Source: Macrosoma leucophasiata (Eukaryota > Arthropoda > Insecta > Lepidoptera > Hedylidae). Taken from it: a stretch of 64,000 nt of DNA. How positions within the stretch are numbered: the stretch's first letter is position 1; every line of letters begins with the position of its first letter. A program made the position numbers and the translations under genes. Positions 21,428 to 33,110 of the stretch are shown piece after piece. The notes beneath the pieces are model-generated. The model was not told where the DNA came from. It saw only the letters and a list, made by a program, of their open reading frames with translations, and ran no database searches. Where the stretch lies: contig JAWQUS010000007.1 of NCBI GenBank assembly GCA_036365455.1, forward strand, positions 23,886,001-23,950,000, written 5' to 3'.

Positions 21428-21880
21428 CTGTAACAAAAGAAAATGTTAATTAGATTTCCATTTAATGCTTTATGCTAACACTTTCTTCTTTGAGGCCTCC
21501 ATAATTTAATTGCTTTGTTATAATATGTAGTAATTATTTAACTACCGCAATATGAATATTACCATATCGGTTTGTATTTAAAAAAATATATATATACTGT
21601 GTTTAACGTCCATTAAAGTGAGAATTGATGCATACTTATCCATATTTTTGCATGTTCTGAAATGGAGCATATTTTGCATTATTTACGTCAAGTAGGTAAT
21701 AAATAATCGAGTGTTTAAACACGATGCGGTTTTTTAAGTAGGTAAGTGAGGTAGTCAACAAGATGCAAAAGATGTTTGCGTTATATTTCTCCATTTTATA
21801 GATTTTGGTACTTCATACAGATGTGTCAGAAAAGATCTGTGCCTAAAAGGCTAAAAGGCTATATGAAAGTGATATAATAA

Positions 21881-22075
21881 AGCCTCTGTGCCGAAAATCA
21901 TAAGGCCGTACATTTCCACCCTACTACTACCTGAACACGAGAGTGCTGAACTCTACTATTTAGCGGCAAGTAGATTAGGTAAGCGGTGGTGGGTGCGCCC
22001 GCGATCTCCGTCACTGGAGCTCTATCGCCGCTTATCATCAATGTGAAATACATGCTTGTTTGCCAATATAAAAAA
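21881..22075 (-). repeat. Family A element, broken into two opposed pieces
   Basis: The piece from GCCTCTGTGCCG to GAGCTCTATCGCC is in one orientation; it is followed by ATCAATGTGAAATACATGC...TTGCCA, the other end of the element, in the reverse orientation. It looks like an internal inversion or two partial insertions. Confidence 0.55.
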
Positions 22076-23179
22076 GATCAGTGAAATATTTGAATGACCT
22101 TTGACTTTTCCGAAAATGTTAAATTTACTAATGAGCGGCTTGATTGCAATGAGTTAGGGATTTATATAATCTTCGACTTTGATTAATTATTCTAAACGTT
22201 TACCATCAATTAAAACATAATGTATGTATATTACACATAATCGTGTTCTACAGAGTACAGATGATGCTGTGGAGATTTCGCGGCATTCCATGCAATATGA
22301 AGCCAATTTTCACACGTCTCTTGATACGTTCGTGTTTGTGACGCATCAGTAACACGAAAGCGCATTCTTGTGGATCCACTCGAACTAATGTTACAAGATA
22401 TTTGCTGTTTCATGACTAACACACATCTTTTACCATATAGTCTGTAGATCCATGTAACTAATCTTGCCAGTTAAGTCATTAGTCTCAAATAGTTGTGAAT
22501 ACATCTGAAGACACTAGTTAAGATTTTGCGGTACCTGCCGCAAATTGGCTTGACAGGCGCATTAGCTATCGCAGTAGCGGTAGTCTTATCATGGGACGCT
22601 ACTGTCCTCCTGTCATTACATCTACTATCGCCCGATTGGCGCCATTTTTGACCGCCATTTTTTATCTTTAACAGCACGCAACTCCTATTTGCTATTTTGG
22701 CTCCCGTATATCATAATAATGAGAAAAAAATAGCTTTATTTTTTATAAACAATACATGTACGTCATCACCGTAAAAAGTTATCGGGGCGGAACTGAAATA
22801 CGTAGGGGCGGCCAAGTGCGCAATGGCAGCCGTGATATTTCAGAGTCTATGCATATTGCCATGAGGTGAACGATATTTTATTGAAAAAAAAACAATTAAA
22901 AATACATTCTCCAAAAAAAAAATATATATATTTGCGGCCATTTTTTGATGGGCAACCTCTTGGATATATATTCTCTAGATTATAAATATGCGTAAAAATT
23001 ATGTTTTTCAGCATATCTGGATGAACGAAATGATTCTGCAATGGGATCCTAATCTTTTACCTACCCTCTATCAATTTGTACATTATATTATGCTTGTTTG
23101 CCACTTTTGTGACTCAAAAACGGTGAAAAATTCGCCCCAGAGTCTCTAGAGCTGTACCTTTAGTAAAAGTTGGTAAAAA

Positions 23180-23440
23180 GATACAGTCCTCACCAAGAAA
23201 AATTGTACATCGACTTTAGGAAAGAGAATTCGGTTAATTTCGGCTCTGTAGAGCGTAGAGCGAAGGATATACCTTCGCACACTACCTACCTATGTGATGT
23301 TTGTCGCCAATCGTTCAAATTTTAACCAATACTGCACTCTCAATATTTACGTATGTAGTGTGCAACGGAGATAACGCTCTACGAAGTCAAAACTAGCCGA
23401 TTGTCTCTTTCCTAACCTCGATGTTACAATATACAGTACT
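23180..23440. mobile_element. Foldback element, TAGAGCG family, copy 1
   Basis: The left part reads ACATCGACTTTAGG...CTGTAGAGCG and the right part the inverse, AACGCTCTACGAAG...CCTCGATGT. Only about 50 bases separate the arms. It abuts a second copy. Confidence 0.6.
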
Positions 23441-23441
23441 C

Positions 23442-23698
23442 ATCAAGTAATAATGCACATCGAGCCTATGAAAGGGACAATCTAGTAGGCGATAGGCTAG
23501 TTTCGGCTTTATAGAGCGTTATCTCTGCTGCACACTGCCTACGTAAGCATTCGTAGTCCGGTATTGGTCTAAACTTGATAAAAATGGTTGACAAACGTCT
23601 AATAGGTAAGGTGCGAAAGAGATAACGCTCTACAGATCCGAAATAAGCCGACGTCTCTTCCTGAGGTCGATGTGCATTATCTCTTGGATACTCCTACC
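23442..23698. mobile_element. Foldback element, TAGAGCG family, copy 2
   Basis: Left arm TAATGCACATCGAGCC...TTTATAGAGCGTTATC; right arm GATAACGCTCTACAG...GGTCGATGTGCATTA. Arms are about 90-100 bases with mismatches. Directly follows copy 1 and is directly followed by a family A insertion. Confidence 0.65.
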
Positions 23699-23702
23699 TA
23701 TT

Positions 23703-23975
23703 TTTTTTTTATTTAATGGTGGTCAAACAAGCATGCAGTTTACATTGATGTTAAGTGATGACTGCAGCCTATAGACACCCACCCAATGACCAGAGGTCAA
23801 AATGCAGATGCGTTGCCACTCCTGAGGCCTAAGGTGTTATGCCTCTGTGCCAGAAATTACATTGCCACCTGACCGGAACACGATAGTGCTGAACACTACC
23901 ATATAGCGGCAAGTATATTAGGTAATGCGGTAGTGCCTACGCCCGCGAGCTCCGTCACTGGAGCTCTACCACCAG
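23703..23975 (-). repeat. Family A element with 8 bp flanking duplication
   Basis: A near full-length copy from the T run to CTCTACCACCAG. TACCTATT occurs on both sides, at 23695-23702 and 23976-23983, the best candidate target duplication for this family in the window. Confidence 0.8.
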
Positions 23976-24000
23976 TACCTATTGCTGGGTACTGTAGAAA

Positions 24001-24782
24001 GTATTGTTTCTTTGCCTTAAGCCATTACATTTCATTTAGGACGTGCTAACTGCAAGTTTTGGCTAGCTTAATACGATGCTAAATACAGTTAATAAGGCTT
24101 ACGAAACGAGTTTCTAAATACCTACCATGGATTTAGGATTATACGTACATATGTAGGTAAAAGTTGTAAGTGTTGCAACCACAAATTAGCACTTGGATGT
24201 AAAACGTACAAGTATTGTGATAAGCCAATGATTTATTTATCGTCTCGGTCATATCAAAGAGGGGTTACGGAGGCTTGCAACAGTGAAAAGTTGTTTTGAG
24301 ATATCGTACGTAGAGCGTTATCTTTCTCTTTCGTAGACTCGATGTGAAATATTTCTTGCTAGGTACTGTACCTACTACACTACCTTTGCATTTTAATCAG
24401 ATTGTTCCAGAAACTCCTTAGACCGGACCGTATCTCCCATTATAGTGAAAAATCATACAAGCCGGCTAATGACATAAGTATCATTTTAATATCGACAACA
24501 TAACAGGATGTATGACAACGCAGTCAGACTGTCTCGAGAAGATCACTTTCACGTGCGTCTGCGCACCTTATGTGAGTGTGTAATGCTCGAGAACTTTCGA
24601 TTTCGGCAAAGTCCAAACTGGTCACGTAGGTTAATTTCCCTTTCGATTCGGTAATAGATGAGAATATGCGTATGTGTTCTATGTTATTATATGTATATTT
24701 TTGCTGTCAATAAATAAGTGCCGGATATCTATCACTTGAAATGCTTAACCTATCTGACGCCAATTAAAGCATAATGAGATAC
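24001..24782. other. No gene seen
   Basis: Apart from a partial TAGAGCGTTATC-like arm near 24310-24350, nothing was recognised here. Confidence 0.4.
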
Positions 24783-26261
24783 TTAACCCTTATGTGAGTG
24801 ACAAATAAAACAACTTTAACAGAGTGACGAGGTACCCGGGTACCTTCATACAGTTACATATGTGAAATATTAAAAAATGTATTGTCCAATGAAATGCGTG
24901 ACATAATCTTGAGGGAAACTAATACGAGACCAAGATTACTGAAGCATACAATAATAAACTTATAGAAAAAATTACTCTGACAATAGTATGCGACCGAAAC
25001 AAAAAATATTCAAACCATTAACAGAACAAGAATTGGATGCATTTTTTGGCATTCTAATCTTTAGTCGGGTGCAAAGGTCTAACTAATAAAGAGCATTTGG
25101 CTGAGCTGTGGAAATCCAGTCAGTGACCATTATTCGGGCTGCGAGGTCCCATGATAGATTCAAAATGCTGTTACCTACGCTTCCTAAGGTTTGATAATTG
25201 ATGTAACGCGCCCTGAAAGTTTGTTTGCTGATGTTCATTTCAAATTTCAACAAAATGTGCAAGCCTCGTGAATGTACGAGTATTACCGTTGACGAACAGC
25301 TATATGGATATCGTGGTTGTACTCGATTTACTCAATACATACCATCAAAACCTGAAAAATATGGCATAAAAGTATTTTGGGCTTGTGATGCAAATATTTC
25401 CAACCCGCCAAATGGACAAATATATACAGAAAAGTTAAGTGATGGCAATCGTCACTAGTTGGAACGGTAAAAAAATAAATGGTTTCTTCCTGCAAATATG
25501 GAAGTACAGAAAGATAGGGTGATTTATTCTTCTAACTTTGCCTCTAGCAAAGAAGCAACTGTGTGCTCCTACGTATCTTAAAAGTAATAATATTATCATC
25601 AATGCACATGTCACAAGTTATTGAAAGTAATAAGGAACTTACCAAGCGAAAAGTAGAGTGGACAATATGGATAAGCTGTTAGCAAAATATACCGTAAAAC
25701 GCAGAACGCATCGGTGCCTACTCACTTTTCACTTTGGCACTTTTTCACAATATCATCGACATTGCAGCTTTAGCAGCATACATATATGGTATATATATGG
25801 TATATAACCCACAATTTTTCTCGATACAGACGTAGAAAGTTTTGAAACCATTGAGTCTACAACTGTGTGGTAAACATTGTAAAGAAAATTCAAAAAATTG
25901 CATTGTGGCATCAAAATTACATGTGAGATCTGCAATGCAGAACGTGCATGGCCCAGAACTAACATTACAAATTTTTAATATTTAATATTTTATGAAATTA
26001 TAAATACTTTTTTCTTTGTCATACAAAACACAAAGAGGTACCCGGGTACCTTGTCACTCTATTGTGAGTTTAAAATATGTTTTGGTTTCCACAAAATATT
26101 GTAAATACTTGACTGGGTCAACACATTTAAAAATATACAATTTATAAAGAGTTAAGAGCTCTCACGAAATCACAGCTACCTACAGAGCGTAAAACATACA
26201 TTGCTTTAAATTTGAAAATGCTAAAGGTACCCAGGTACCTCGTCACTCACATAAGGGTTAA
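24783..26261 (+). mobile_element. piggyBac-like transposon, decayed
   Basis: TTAA occurs at 24783-24786 and 26258-26261, the duplicated target of piggyBac elements. Just inside are perfect 16 bp inverted ends, CCCTTATGTGAGTGAC (24787-24802) and its inverse (26242-26257), starting CCC as usual. The motif GAGGTACCCGGGTACC or a close variant recurs at about 24828, 26035 and 26225, in both subterminal regions. At ~1.48 kb it is shorter than an intact element (about 2.4 kb) and its transposase gene is broken. Confidence 0.9.
24962..25458 (+). pseudogene. piggyBac-type transposase remnant
   Basis: The clearest block, at about 25258-25440, reads PRECTSITVDEQLYGYRG then IPSKPEKYGIKVFWACDA, which is the transposase region around a catalytic aspartate with the SKP-KYGIK motif. 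Upstream, PLTEQELDAFFGILI-like sequence is seen in another frame with stops between. Frameshifts and stops make it non-functional. Confidence 0.8.
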
Positions 26262-26311
26262 TTGTGAATAAAAGTGACATCAATATTTTTTTAAGTTTCT
26301 ATTCGTATTTC

Positions 26312-26450
26312 CGTATGTATGTATGTATCTTCACGCCACTAATGGGGTAGGCAGAATATGTAAAGCGCCAGATATCCCGGTCCTGATACACTTTCCGTGC
26401 CTGCCGTACACACTATTAATGTACTATGGAAGAATTGTCCGGCAGATCAC
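26312..26450 (+). repeat. Family C repeat, diverged
   Basis: TATGTATCTTCACGCCACTA is followed by ATGGGGTAGGCAGAATATGT and GCGCCAGATATCCCGGTCC, matching the better copies at 37418 and 58590. Confidence 0.6.
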
Positions 26451-26459
26451 GTCGAAGCA

Positions 26460-27970
26460 TTTGTGTGTTTGCAATGTTTTTGGATCATCGGAAATTTCTT
26501 CGATGGTAGGTACGTACCTATTATTTTATCCTCTTGAAATTTGCTACTAAGTAAATCAAAGTAAATCTAAGTAAATCTACCAGGTAAATAAAACCACAGT
26601 CTATAATCCTAAACTCACATCTATAATCCTAAATGATTCATTATCGTCGCTCCAGAAAAAGCCTTTCCAATAGCAGCCCAAAATAGTGTTGAGCGTCATT
26701 AGAGGAGAATATGCCATAGCAAATATGGCATATTCTTTAACGCTGATTATGGCATATTCTTCAGGCGGATTGGCGTTCGCCTATCGATATTATATTTACT
26801 ACTATTATTGGAATGGTTTGACCGCCATTGTTTTGTCATTTCACGCAGGTTAGCTGCTACCCTATCTGTCCAGCCATATCTGGGTCGTTCGATTGCCTTC
26901 TATCTCGATAATTGGTTAGAAATTGCGCAGGATAGGGAGATTAAAGACTCATTTCAGTGGCCATCCATTTCGGGTTACTGAGCTAGCGGAATTTAAGTAA
27001 GTGTCGCTGTAATATCGCCTGCTTGAAAGTTTGAGTGTGTGTTAAGAATACTTTTCAGTTATTTTGTTTGCTTAATGGAAACAAAATCGAAGCTATGATT
27101 GTATGAGAGTTACATTTGTACCTATACCTACATTATTATTCGTATTTTACCAAGAATAATCTTAAAATTCGTTTAGAGTAACAAATGAACTTGAGCGAAA
27201 CTGACAGTTTACTATTCAAGTATTTAAAACGTGTTACCTTACATTAATAAACATCTGAATGAAAGTAAACTTTCATCATTTTACGGAAACACACTCATTG
27301 CAATTCGGCGGCGTACCTAACGTAGGCAATATTGAATACATTGCCGCTGAATAGAGAATGACTGACTCATCTCTGCATCATTGCGATTGCTTTAAAAAAC
27401 TTGGATTGATTTGTTGTGGAGCCCGCTTCTACCAATCAAGCGTGAACGAAGTGTGGCAGATTATGAATAAACTGATGGAAAGTGGCCACCGTCGCTGCGT
27501 CCTTTATGAACATCAGCATGTAGTTATAGAAACAACCCTCATATCGCTTCAATTTTGGTTTCATATACGCAAAACAAATTAATAATTGCAATCGTAACAA
27601 ACACTCACACTTCCAACACAGAATTGAAAATAAAAAGGTACAGAAGTCAATCTCATGTATGTACTCCACTTTTCATACCTACGTTCGGCGGTCGCGCTAG
27701 GGTTGTTAACATTGGCCACAAAAAACTACTGTGGTAGTGGCACTCAAACCTTATCCTACAATTAAAAAAAAAACAATACTATACAAACCTACAATACAAA
27801 AACATGCACAACAAAACCAAAATACAAAATTTTAAATTTCGTAATTTTTCACAATGGAAAAGCTAAACGGAATACCAATTTACCCAATTTATTTTGTCCT
27901 ATGCGTTTTAGACCTAAACCTACCAAATGAGATTAAAGAGAACACAATATCTACACAAACAAAAATCATG
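26460..27970. other. No gene seen
   Basis: This stretch contains short runs around AATATGGCATATTC (26700-26760, partly inverted) but no supported exon. A 33-base segment near 27619 recurs inverted near 28533, on either side of the family B insertion. Confidence 0.35.
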
Positions 27971-27987
27971 TTTTCAACTTATGTAAT

Positions 27988-28393
27988 GAGGAGTTTTGGC
28001 GGGAACCTTGAAAGAGGCGTATGGTGCTCTTATTTTATTTCATTTTCTTGGTGTATTTTTAAGTTATATTGAATAAAGTTGGTGGCATTTTGTTTGATAT
28101 AGGTTTATTACAGTGCCCGTGTATAGTGAAATAGAATAACAGTGCGAAAACACGACATTGCAGGTTGCCTCCAAAACTTCATTGTAAATGTTCTGGTAAA
28201 GTAGCCATCGCTTTACTCGAATAACTTGACTGTAAGTCACTTGACTGACATATTATACTTGATAACTTATATACTTGATACTTACCTATTATACTTGATA
28301 TTATACTAACTTTGACGCTGCTTAAATAAATACGAAATATCGTTTTACTTGACACTGGCAATATGCGTAATAGCGATGCCATAAAAAAAAAAA
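27988..28393 (+). mobile_element. Family B A-tailed retroposon with 12 bp target duplication
   Basis: Starts GAGGAGTTTTGGCGGGAACC and ends GCGATGCCATAA plus an A run. AACTTATGTAAT flanks it at 27976-27987 and 28394-28405. It is about 400 bases, non-coding, with no RNA polymerase III boxes that I can see and no inverted ends. Confidence 0.85.
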
Positions 28394-28769
28394 AACTTAT
28401 GTAATATTTGGTTGCGTGAATTTTCCTTACAAAATGGCAGTCGCGCACGTATTCGACTGAATCCGACCGAGAATCCGTGTCGCTGAGCGGTGTCTATGTG
28501 TGCGTTGTTCGAGCGCGCTTTGTATGTAGATAGACTTCTGTACCTTTTTATTCTGTGCTTTCAATTTGACAATGCTTGCATTCGATTGGTAATTTCGGAT
28601 CACGTTCACAGTCACATTGGAGAAGGTCATTTCGCAAAGCGACAAAGAGACGTCTGATATCCTGAAGTGCTACGGACTGTCCTTTATTATAATTATGCCC
28701 CGCCCACAGTGAGTCTATTTCCGTGGCATCATTTCTTTACCTTAGTTAAACTTTTTTCATGTTACCGAA

Positions 28770-28862
28770 GGACTCTTTTGATGCCAGTTTTGAAGATCCC
28801 CATATTGTAGTGCCGAGGGAACACCACAAGGTGAAGTTTTGTTGTCCGTAATTCCGCAGTAT
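28770..28862 (+). repeat. Partial repeat (GGACTCTTTTGATGCC)
   Basis: Matches part of 60210-60310 (GGACTCTTTTGACGCC, CCACATTGTAGCACC). A fragment of a dispersed repeat of unknown class. Confidence 0.5.
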
Positions 28863-29191
28863 AAACACACTTAAGCCTTAAGTCGGAAGTCTAGATTGCA
28901 AACTCTAGTTGCTTTCTACTAGTAATTTAAATTTCATGAATGTTGGCCTTCTCCAGGAAATTTTATCTTATCCAAATGCAGAAATCGCAAAAGAAATATG
29001 CCAGTAACATTTTCCTTTCTATTTCCTTACATTATTATCAGTAATGGTTTAAGTTAGTATTGGGTTCGATGGGGTTGACATGTCGTGGGACAAAACCCGT
29101 TTTTATTAAAAAATATAAATAAAAAAATAAAAAGCTCTAGTTTTTATGTAGGCAGATGTTTATTACCACCACTTACCACGATTGTTAACTA

Positions 29192-29365
29192 TTTTTTTTT
29201 TATGTAATGGAAGTTTCAAACAGGCATGCACTTCACATTGATGTTAAGTGATGATTGCAGCTTATAGACACCCACACGAAGACCAAGGTCAAAATGCATA
29301 TGTGTTACCACTCCTGAGGCCTAAGGTGTTATGCCTCTGTGCCGGAAATTACAGGGCCGTACATA
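29192..29365 (-). repeat. Family A element, truncated
   Basis: The tail-side part runs from the T run to GGAAATTACAGGGCCGTACAT. The GAGCTC end is missing. Confidence 0.7.
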
Positions 29366-29607
29366 ACTATATGTATGTATGTTTGCCACTCACTAACCTA
29401 GATGGCGTTACAAGTAGCTTACATTGCGCTATGGTTTTGTCAGGGTGAAATCATAAGATTTCGATCTGCTTATAGGTAGCCAAACATCGTGAAGAAATCC
29501 ATTTTTTGAATACCACAACTGTTCAGACAGCGTGGTGTTTGGATGATAATTTGAATTTAGAAAGATAAAGGAGATTTTGCGAGCTCGGCTTTGATTTTAT
29601 TAAAGAA

Positions 29608-30103
29608 GAATCAGAAAAAAATACAATTAATCCAAGAATATATTTTAGAGTTACAACCACATTGAATGCCTAATTCAAATGATTTTATCATTTTCAACCA
29701 TGTATAACATGGCGGCGATACAGCCCACGCTTGGGATAGTAGAATACCTATGTAGATAAAACAAAACGAATGCTATCTGTATCTTACTAGTGCATCACAT
29801 ATTATCAAAAAAAACTATGTATCAAATCAATCAATTTAAAGAAGTTTCGATATTTTTTATTAAATTGGAAATCGATTAGTATAACACACGATTTCGATAG
29901 TATTTAGAAAATATTACTTTTTTCTCCAAGTACTAAAAACAATTTAAAAAATGACATCGCCCGCCGTATTCGCCATGTTGGTTTTGAGTTGCAATTCTAA
30001 CTGCAAACAAAGCTAAATAAGTGAAAATATACAGTAAAAAACGTTTTTATATTGATTTTGCCTGTTAATGATATTGTGTACAATACATGGCCGGAGGTCC
30101 ATA
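29608..30103 (-). repeat. ~400 bp repeat, copy 2 with ~100 bp extra
   Basis: This is an inverse copy of 15765-16165 with extra sequence at about 29740-29880. Shared blocks include AACATGGCGGCGATACAGCC, GACATCGCCCGCCGTATTCG and TTGTGTACAATACATGGCCG. Confidence 0.65.
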
Positions 30104-30291
30104 CATTTTTGCAACATCTCCTTTATCTGAATCCTGACGACTATAACGAGTCCATGGGGGCCTAGCCCTTTTAGGGATCCATTTACCTACCACGTATACC
30201 CACAACACAAGTTAAATCTTATCATACTATGGGTACCCGTGCCTAATAAAAAATTGTCAACACTAGTTTTAAGCGCCACATTTGTCTATCT

Positions 30292-30560
30292 ATAAATATA
30301 AAAATCAATTGCTGTTCTTTAGTCTCGCTAAAACTTGAGAACGGCTGGACCGATTTGGATAATTTTGGTTTTGAATGAAGTCCAGGGAGGGTTAAAAAGG
30401 TAAGAAAATATGAAGAAATTGAAGGGAAACAGTAAAGTCCATAATATTATTTTCCCATACAAATATCCAAATATCCCAAACAAATATCCCATCCGTATCT
30501 ATCAAACCTTTGACACATTATTTCATTCTGAGGCAATACGAAGTTTGCCGGGTCAGCTAG
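30292..30560 (+). mobile_element. Family F repeat with Helitron-compatible ends
   Basis: Starts A|TCAATTGCTGTTC and ends GCCGGGTCAGCTAG|T, i.e. TC at the 5' end and CTAG at the 3' end with insertion between A and T. A GGCAA...TTGCC stem lies about 11 bases before CTAG. Other copies: 40036, 44664, 60362 and 63951. Non-coding. Confidence 0.6.
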
Positions 30561-30570
30561 TATTTAATTA

Positions 30571-30769
30571 TTTTTTTTACGTTATACTCGTAGAAGTGGC
30601 AAACAAGCATGCAGTTCACATTGATGTTAATGATGACTGCAGCCTATAGACACCCACACAAAGACCAAGGTCAAATTACAGATGCGTTACCACTCCTGAG
30701 GCCTAACAAAGTAGGCCTAATTTAGTAAAATAAAGGCGATCTCCGTCACTGGAGCTCTACCACCAGTAA
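30571..30769 (-). repeat. Family A element, internally deleted
   Basis: It lies directly after the family F element. The ends are intact (T run; GGAGCTCTACCACCAG), but the central GTTATGCCTCTGTG to AGTATATTAGG part is missing. Confidence 0.65.
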
Positions 30770-30842
30770 AATTTACATGAATGTATCAATGTATTGACAT
30801 GAATGTATCAATGTATATTACATGATGATAAGAATAAAATTT

Positions 30843-31256
30843 GAGTTTTGGCGGGAACCTTGAAAGAGGCGTATGGTGCTCTTCTTTTATTTCATTTTCT
30901 TGGTGTATTTTAAAGTAATATTGAATAAAGTTGGTGGCATTTTGTTTGATATAGGTTTATTACAGTGCCCGTGTATAGTGAAATAGAATAACAGTGCGAA
31001 AACACGACTTTTCAGGTTGCCTCCAAAACTTCATTGTAATTGTTCTGGTAAAGTAGCCATCGCTTTACTCGAATAACTTGACTGTAACTCACTTGACTGA
31101 CATATTATCCTTCATAACTTATTTATTTGATACTTACATATTATACTTGATGACTATAATAAACTAACTTTTACACTGCTTAAATAAATACGAAATATCG
31201 TTTTACTTGACACTGGCAATATGCGTAATAGCGATGCCATAATAAAAAAAAAAAAA
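30843..31256 (+). mobile_element. Family B A-tailed retroposon with 13 bp target duplication
   Basis: Starts GAGTTTTGGCGGGAACC and ends in A14-A15. AAGAATAAAATTT flanks it at 30830-30842 and 31257-31269. Nearly the same length and sequence as the copies at 27988 and 46598. Confidence 0.85.
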
Positions 31257-32181
31257 AAGAATAAAATTTATTCTTATTCATATACAACTTTCACAACATA
31301 AAAAATCGTGATACTTCCGCAGATAGTTACTGGTGGTAGAGTTCCAGTGTAGAGCGCGCGGTATGATAGTGTAATCCATAGTGTAAGTAATACACACTTT
31401 CACATTTATTTTATTAGTAGGATGTCTGATAAACACAAAAATTTGACAATCAAAGTAAAAGCAGTAATAGCGCCGAGAAATCTCACTTCGAGTTGCCCTC
31501 GACCTCAATGTAACCTATCAGTGAAACCACCTACGGCTTTCTAACTAAAGATGTCCGCTTTCAGTTCCCCAGACTAGCACAACAAGTATGTCACTATTAA
31601 AATCCTATTTATGTGTCACAAGCATAGAGCATCACGGGCCACCGGCCGCGGCGGACTGGAGGGGAGAAGCCATAGCGTTTATTACCGATGCAAAACAGTC
31701 TGTCATTTTTTGCGGGGTGAAATGCGTGCGTCACACACGCACACTACAAAAATCGTCTATTACTACGAAACTGTCACATTGACTTTAACAAAATACAGAA
31801 TCAATTTCAGGCACACATTTAAACATCTAGGTATAAGCCCATTTTTGGACTTGTACTTTGACAGAGAGGAAAGCCTGCATATGGCTACTCCCCTCCGGTG
31901 TTGCTCTATGGTCACAAGAGTAGCAAACAACTATGCATTTAACCAACCAAGGTATTTTTGCAATTTTCAATATTTTTCCTTATTGTTTTTAATTTTTCTC
32001 AAGTCTCCGTTTCCCTAGGATTTGGATCCAGGAATAGAATGATCATCATCTCCCTGAGGTGGTGGTACAGGGCTTGAGGAGCTCCCCGTTTCTCGGGGAC
32101 ATCAACCCCTGATACATCGGGGCCGTGTTTGAGGCTAGTACTACTGCTTTGTTTCGTGACCGCTAGACTCATCATCGTCAT

Positions 32182-32505
32182 CATCATTTCAGCCGAAAGA
32201 CGTCCACCGCTGGACAAAAGATGTGTACAACACTGTCGTGCGTCTTAAGGGGTGGATATGCCATGATGAGGGCACGTAGCTCGAAGAACTGACGGCCGTT
32301 GGTGCAGAAGAGTTCTTGAGTGGCGACCGCGAACCGGAAAACGAAGCGTTGTTAGGCCCCCACAAGATTCCTGATGGACCGACGACCTGGTGAAGGTTAC
32401 GGGAATTCGCTGGATGAGGGCGGCCCAGGTCCATACGTTGTGACAAACTTTGAGGGAGGCCTTTATTCAGCAATGGATGTCTTTTGGCTGAAATGATGAT
32501 GGATG
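32182..32505. mobile_element. Inverted-repeat element with CATCATTTCAGCC ends
   Basis: Left end CATCATCATTTCAGCCGAAA plus GACGTCCACCGCTG; right end the inverse, CAATGGATGTC...TTTGGCTGAAATGATGATG. About 40 bp arms with mismatches. Non-coding interior. Confidence 0.55.
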
Positions 32506-32573
32506 ATGCAATGATCGCCACGATTGGCATGCGGATTAGTGCTCACAGTGGCTGCAGTTTTATCATGGGTCGT

Positions 32574-33110
32574 GCCTAGGGTTACCACCTCTTAGCTGTC
32601 TAAATCAGGGAGAAAAAAGACACTGTATATCATACCTTTTTATTTTATTTTGAATTTATAACAACATAGAAATAATTGTATTTAATCAAAATTCGACACA
32701 AGGGCATGAATTGCTGTTAGATACAGTCTAATGAGCGAACGAATGAAACTTTTAATAAATGAGAAAAGAAAATGAGTGAGACAAAGACGTCGCAATCTCT
32801 CACGCACGTGGGTCAGAAAGAGACAGTAAAATAAAGTACCTACACGCAGGCAAATCACTTCATTCGAAACTAGCTGGCTAGCCACTGGCGACTCTGGCGA
32901 GTAGTGGCGTCAGTGGCGAGAAGGCCGTTGTGATTTACGCCGCTCTTAGCCATTTCGACATCGCGTCTCGTTACCTACTTTAGAATAACTTGTTATTCCG
33001 GGAGAATTTAGTATATTTTATATTCCTTCCGGCAGACGCGAGATTTTAAATTTCAGAGCTCGAATCCGGGAGACTCCCGCAATTCCGGGGAGGTGGGAAC
33101 CCTAGTCGTG
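32574..33110. mobile_element. Possible inverted-repeat element
   Basis: CTAGGGTTACCACCTC near 32578 is matched inversely by GAGGTGGGAACCCTAG near 33090. Interior has no recognised content. Two short arms alone make this a modest call. Confidence 0.4.

Noticed and set aside
22231..22470. Minus-strand open frame of ~80 codons ending VEHDYV
   Set aside because: Composition looks protein-like, but I recognise no family, see no splice sites in frame and no neighbour to join it to.
31611..32018. 135-codon plus-strand frame
   Set aside because: Lies in a repeat (CACGGGCCACCGGCCGCGGC, also near 45095) and shows no recognisable domain.
32189..32530. 113-codon minus-strand frame
   Set aside because: Covers an inverted-repeat element (32182-32505); the frame is incidental.
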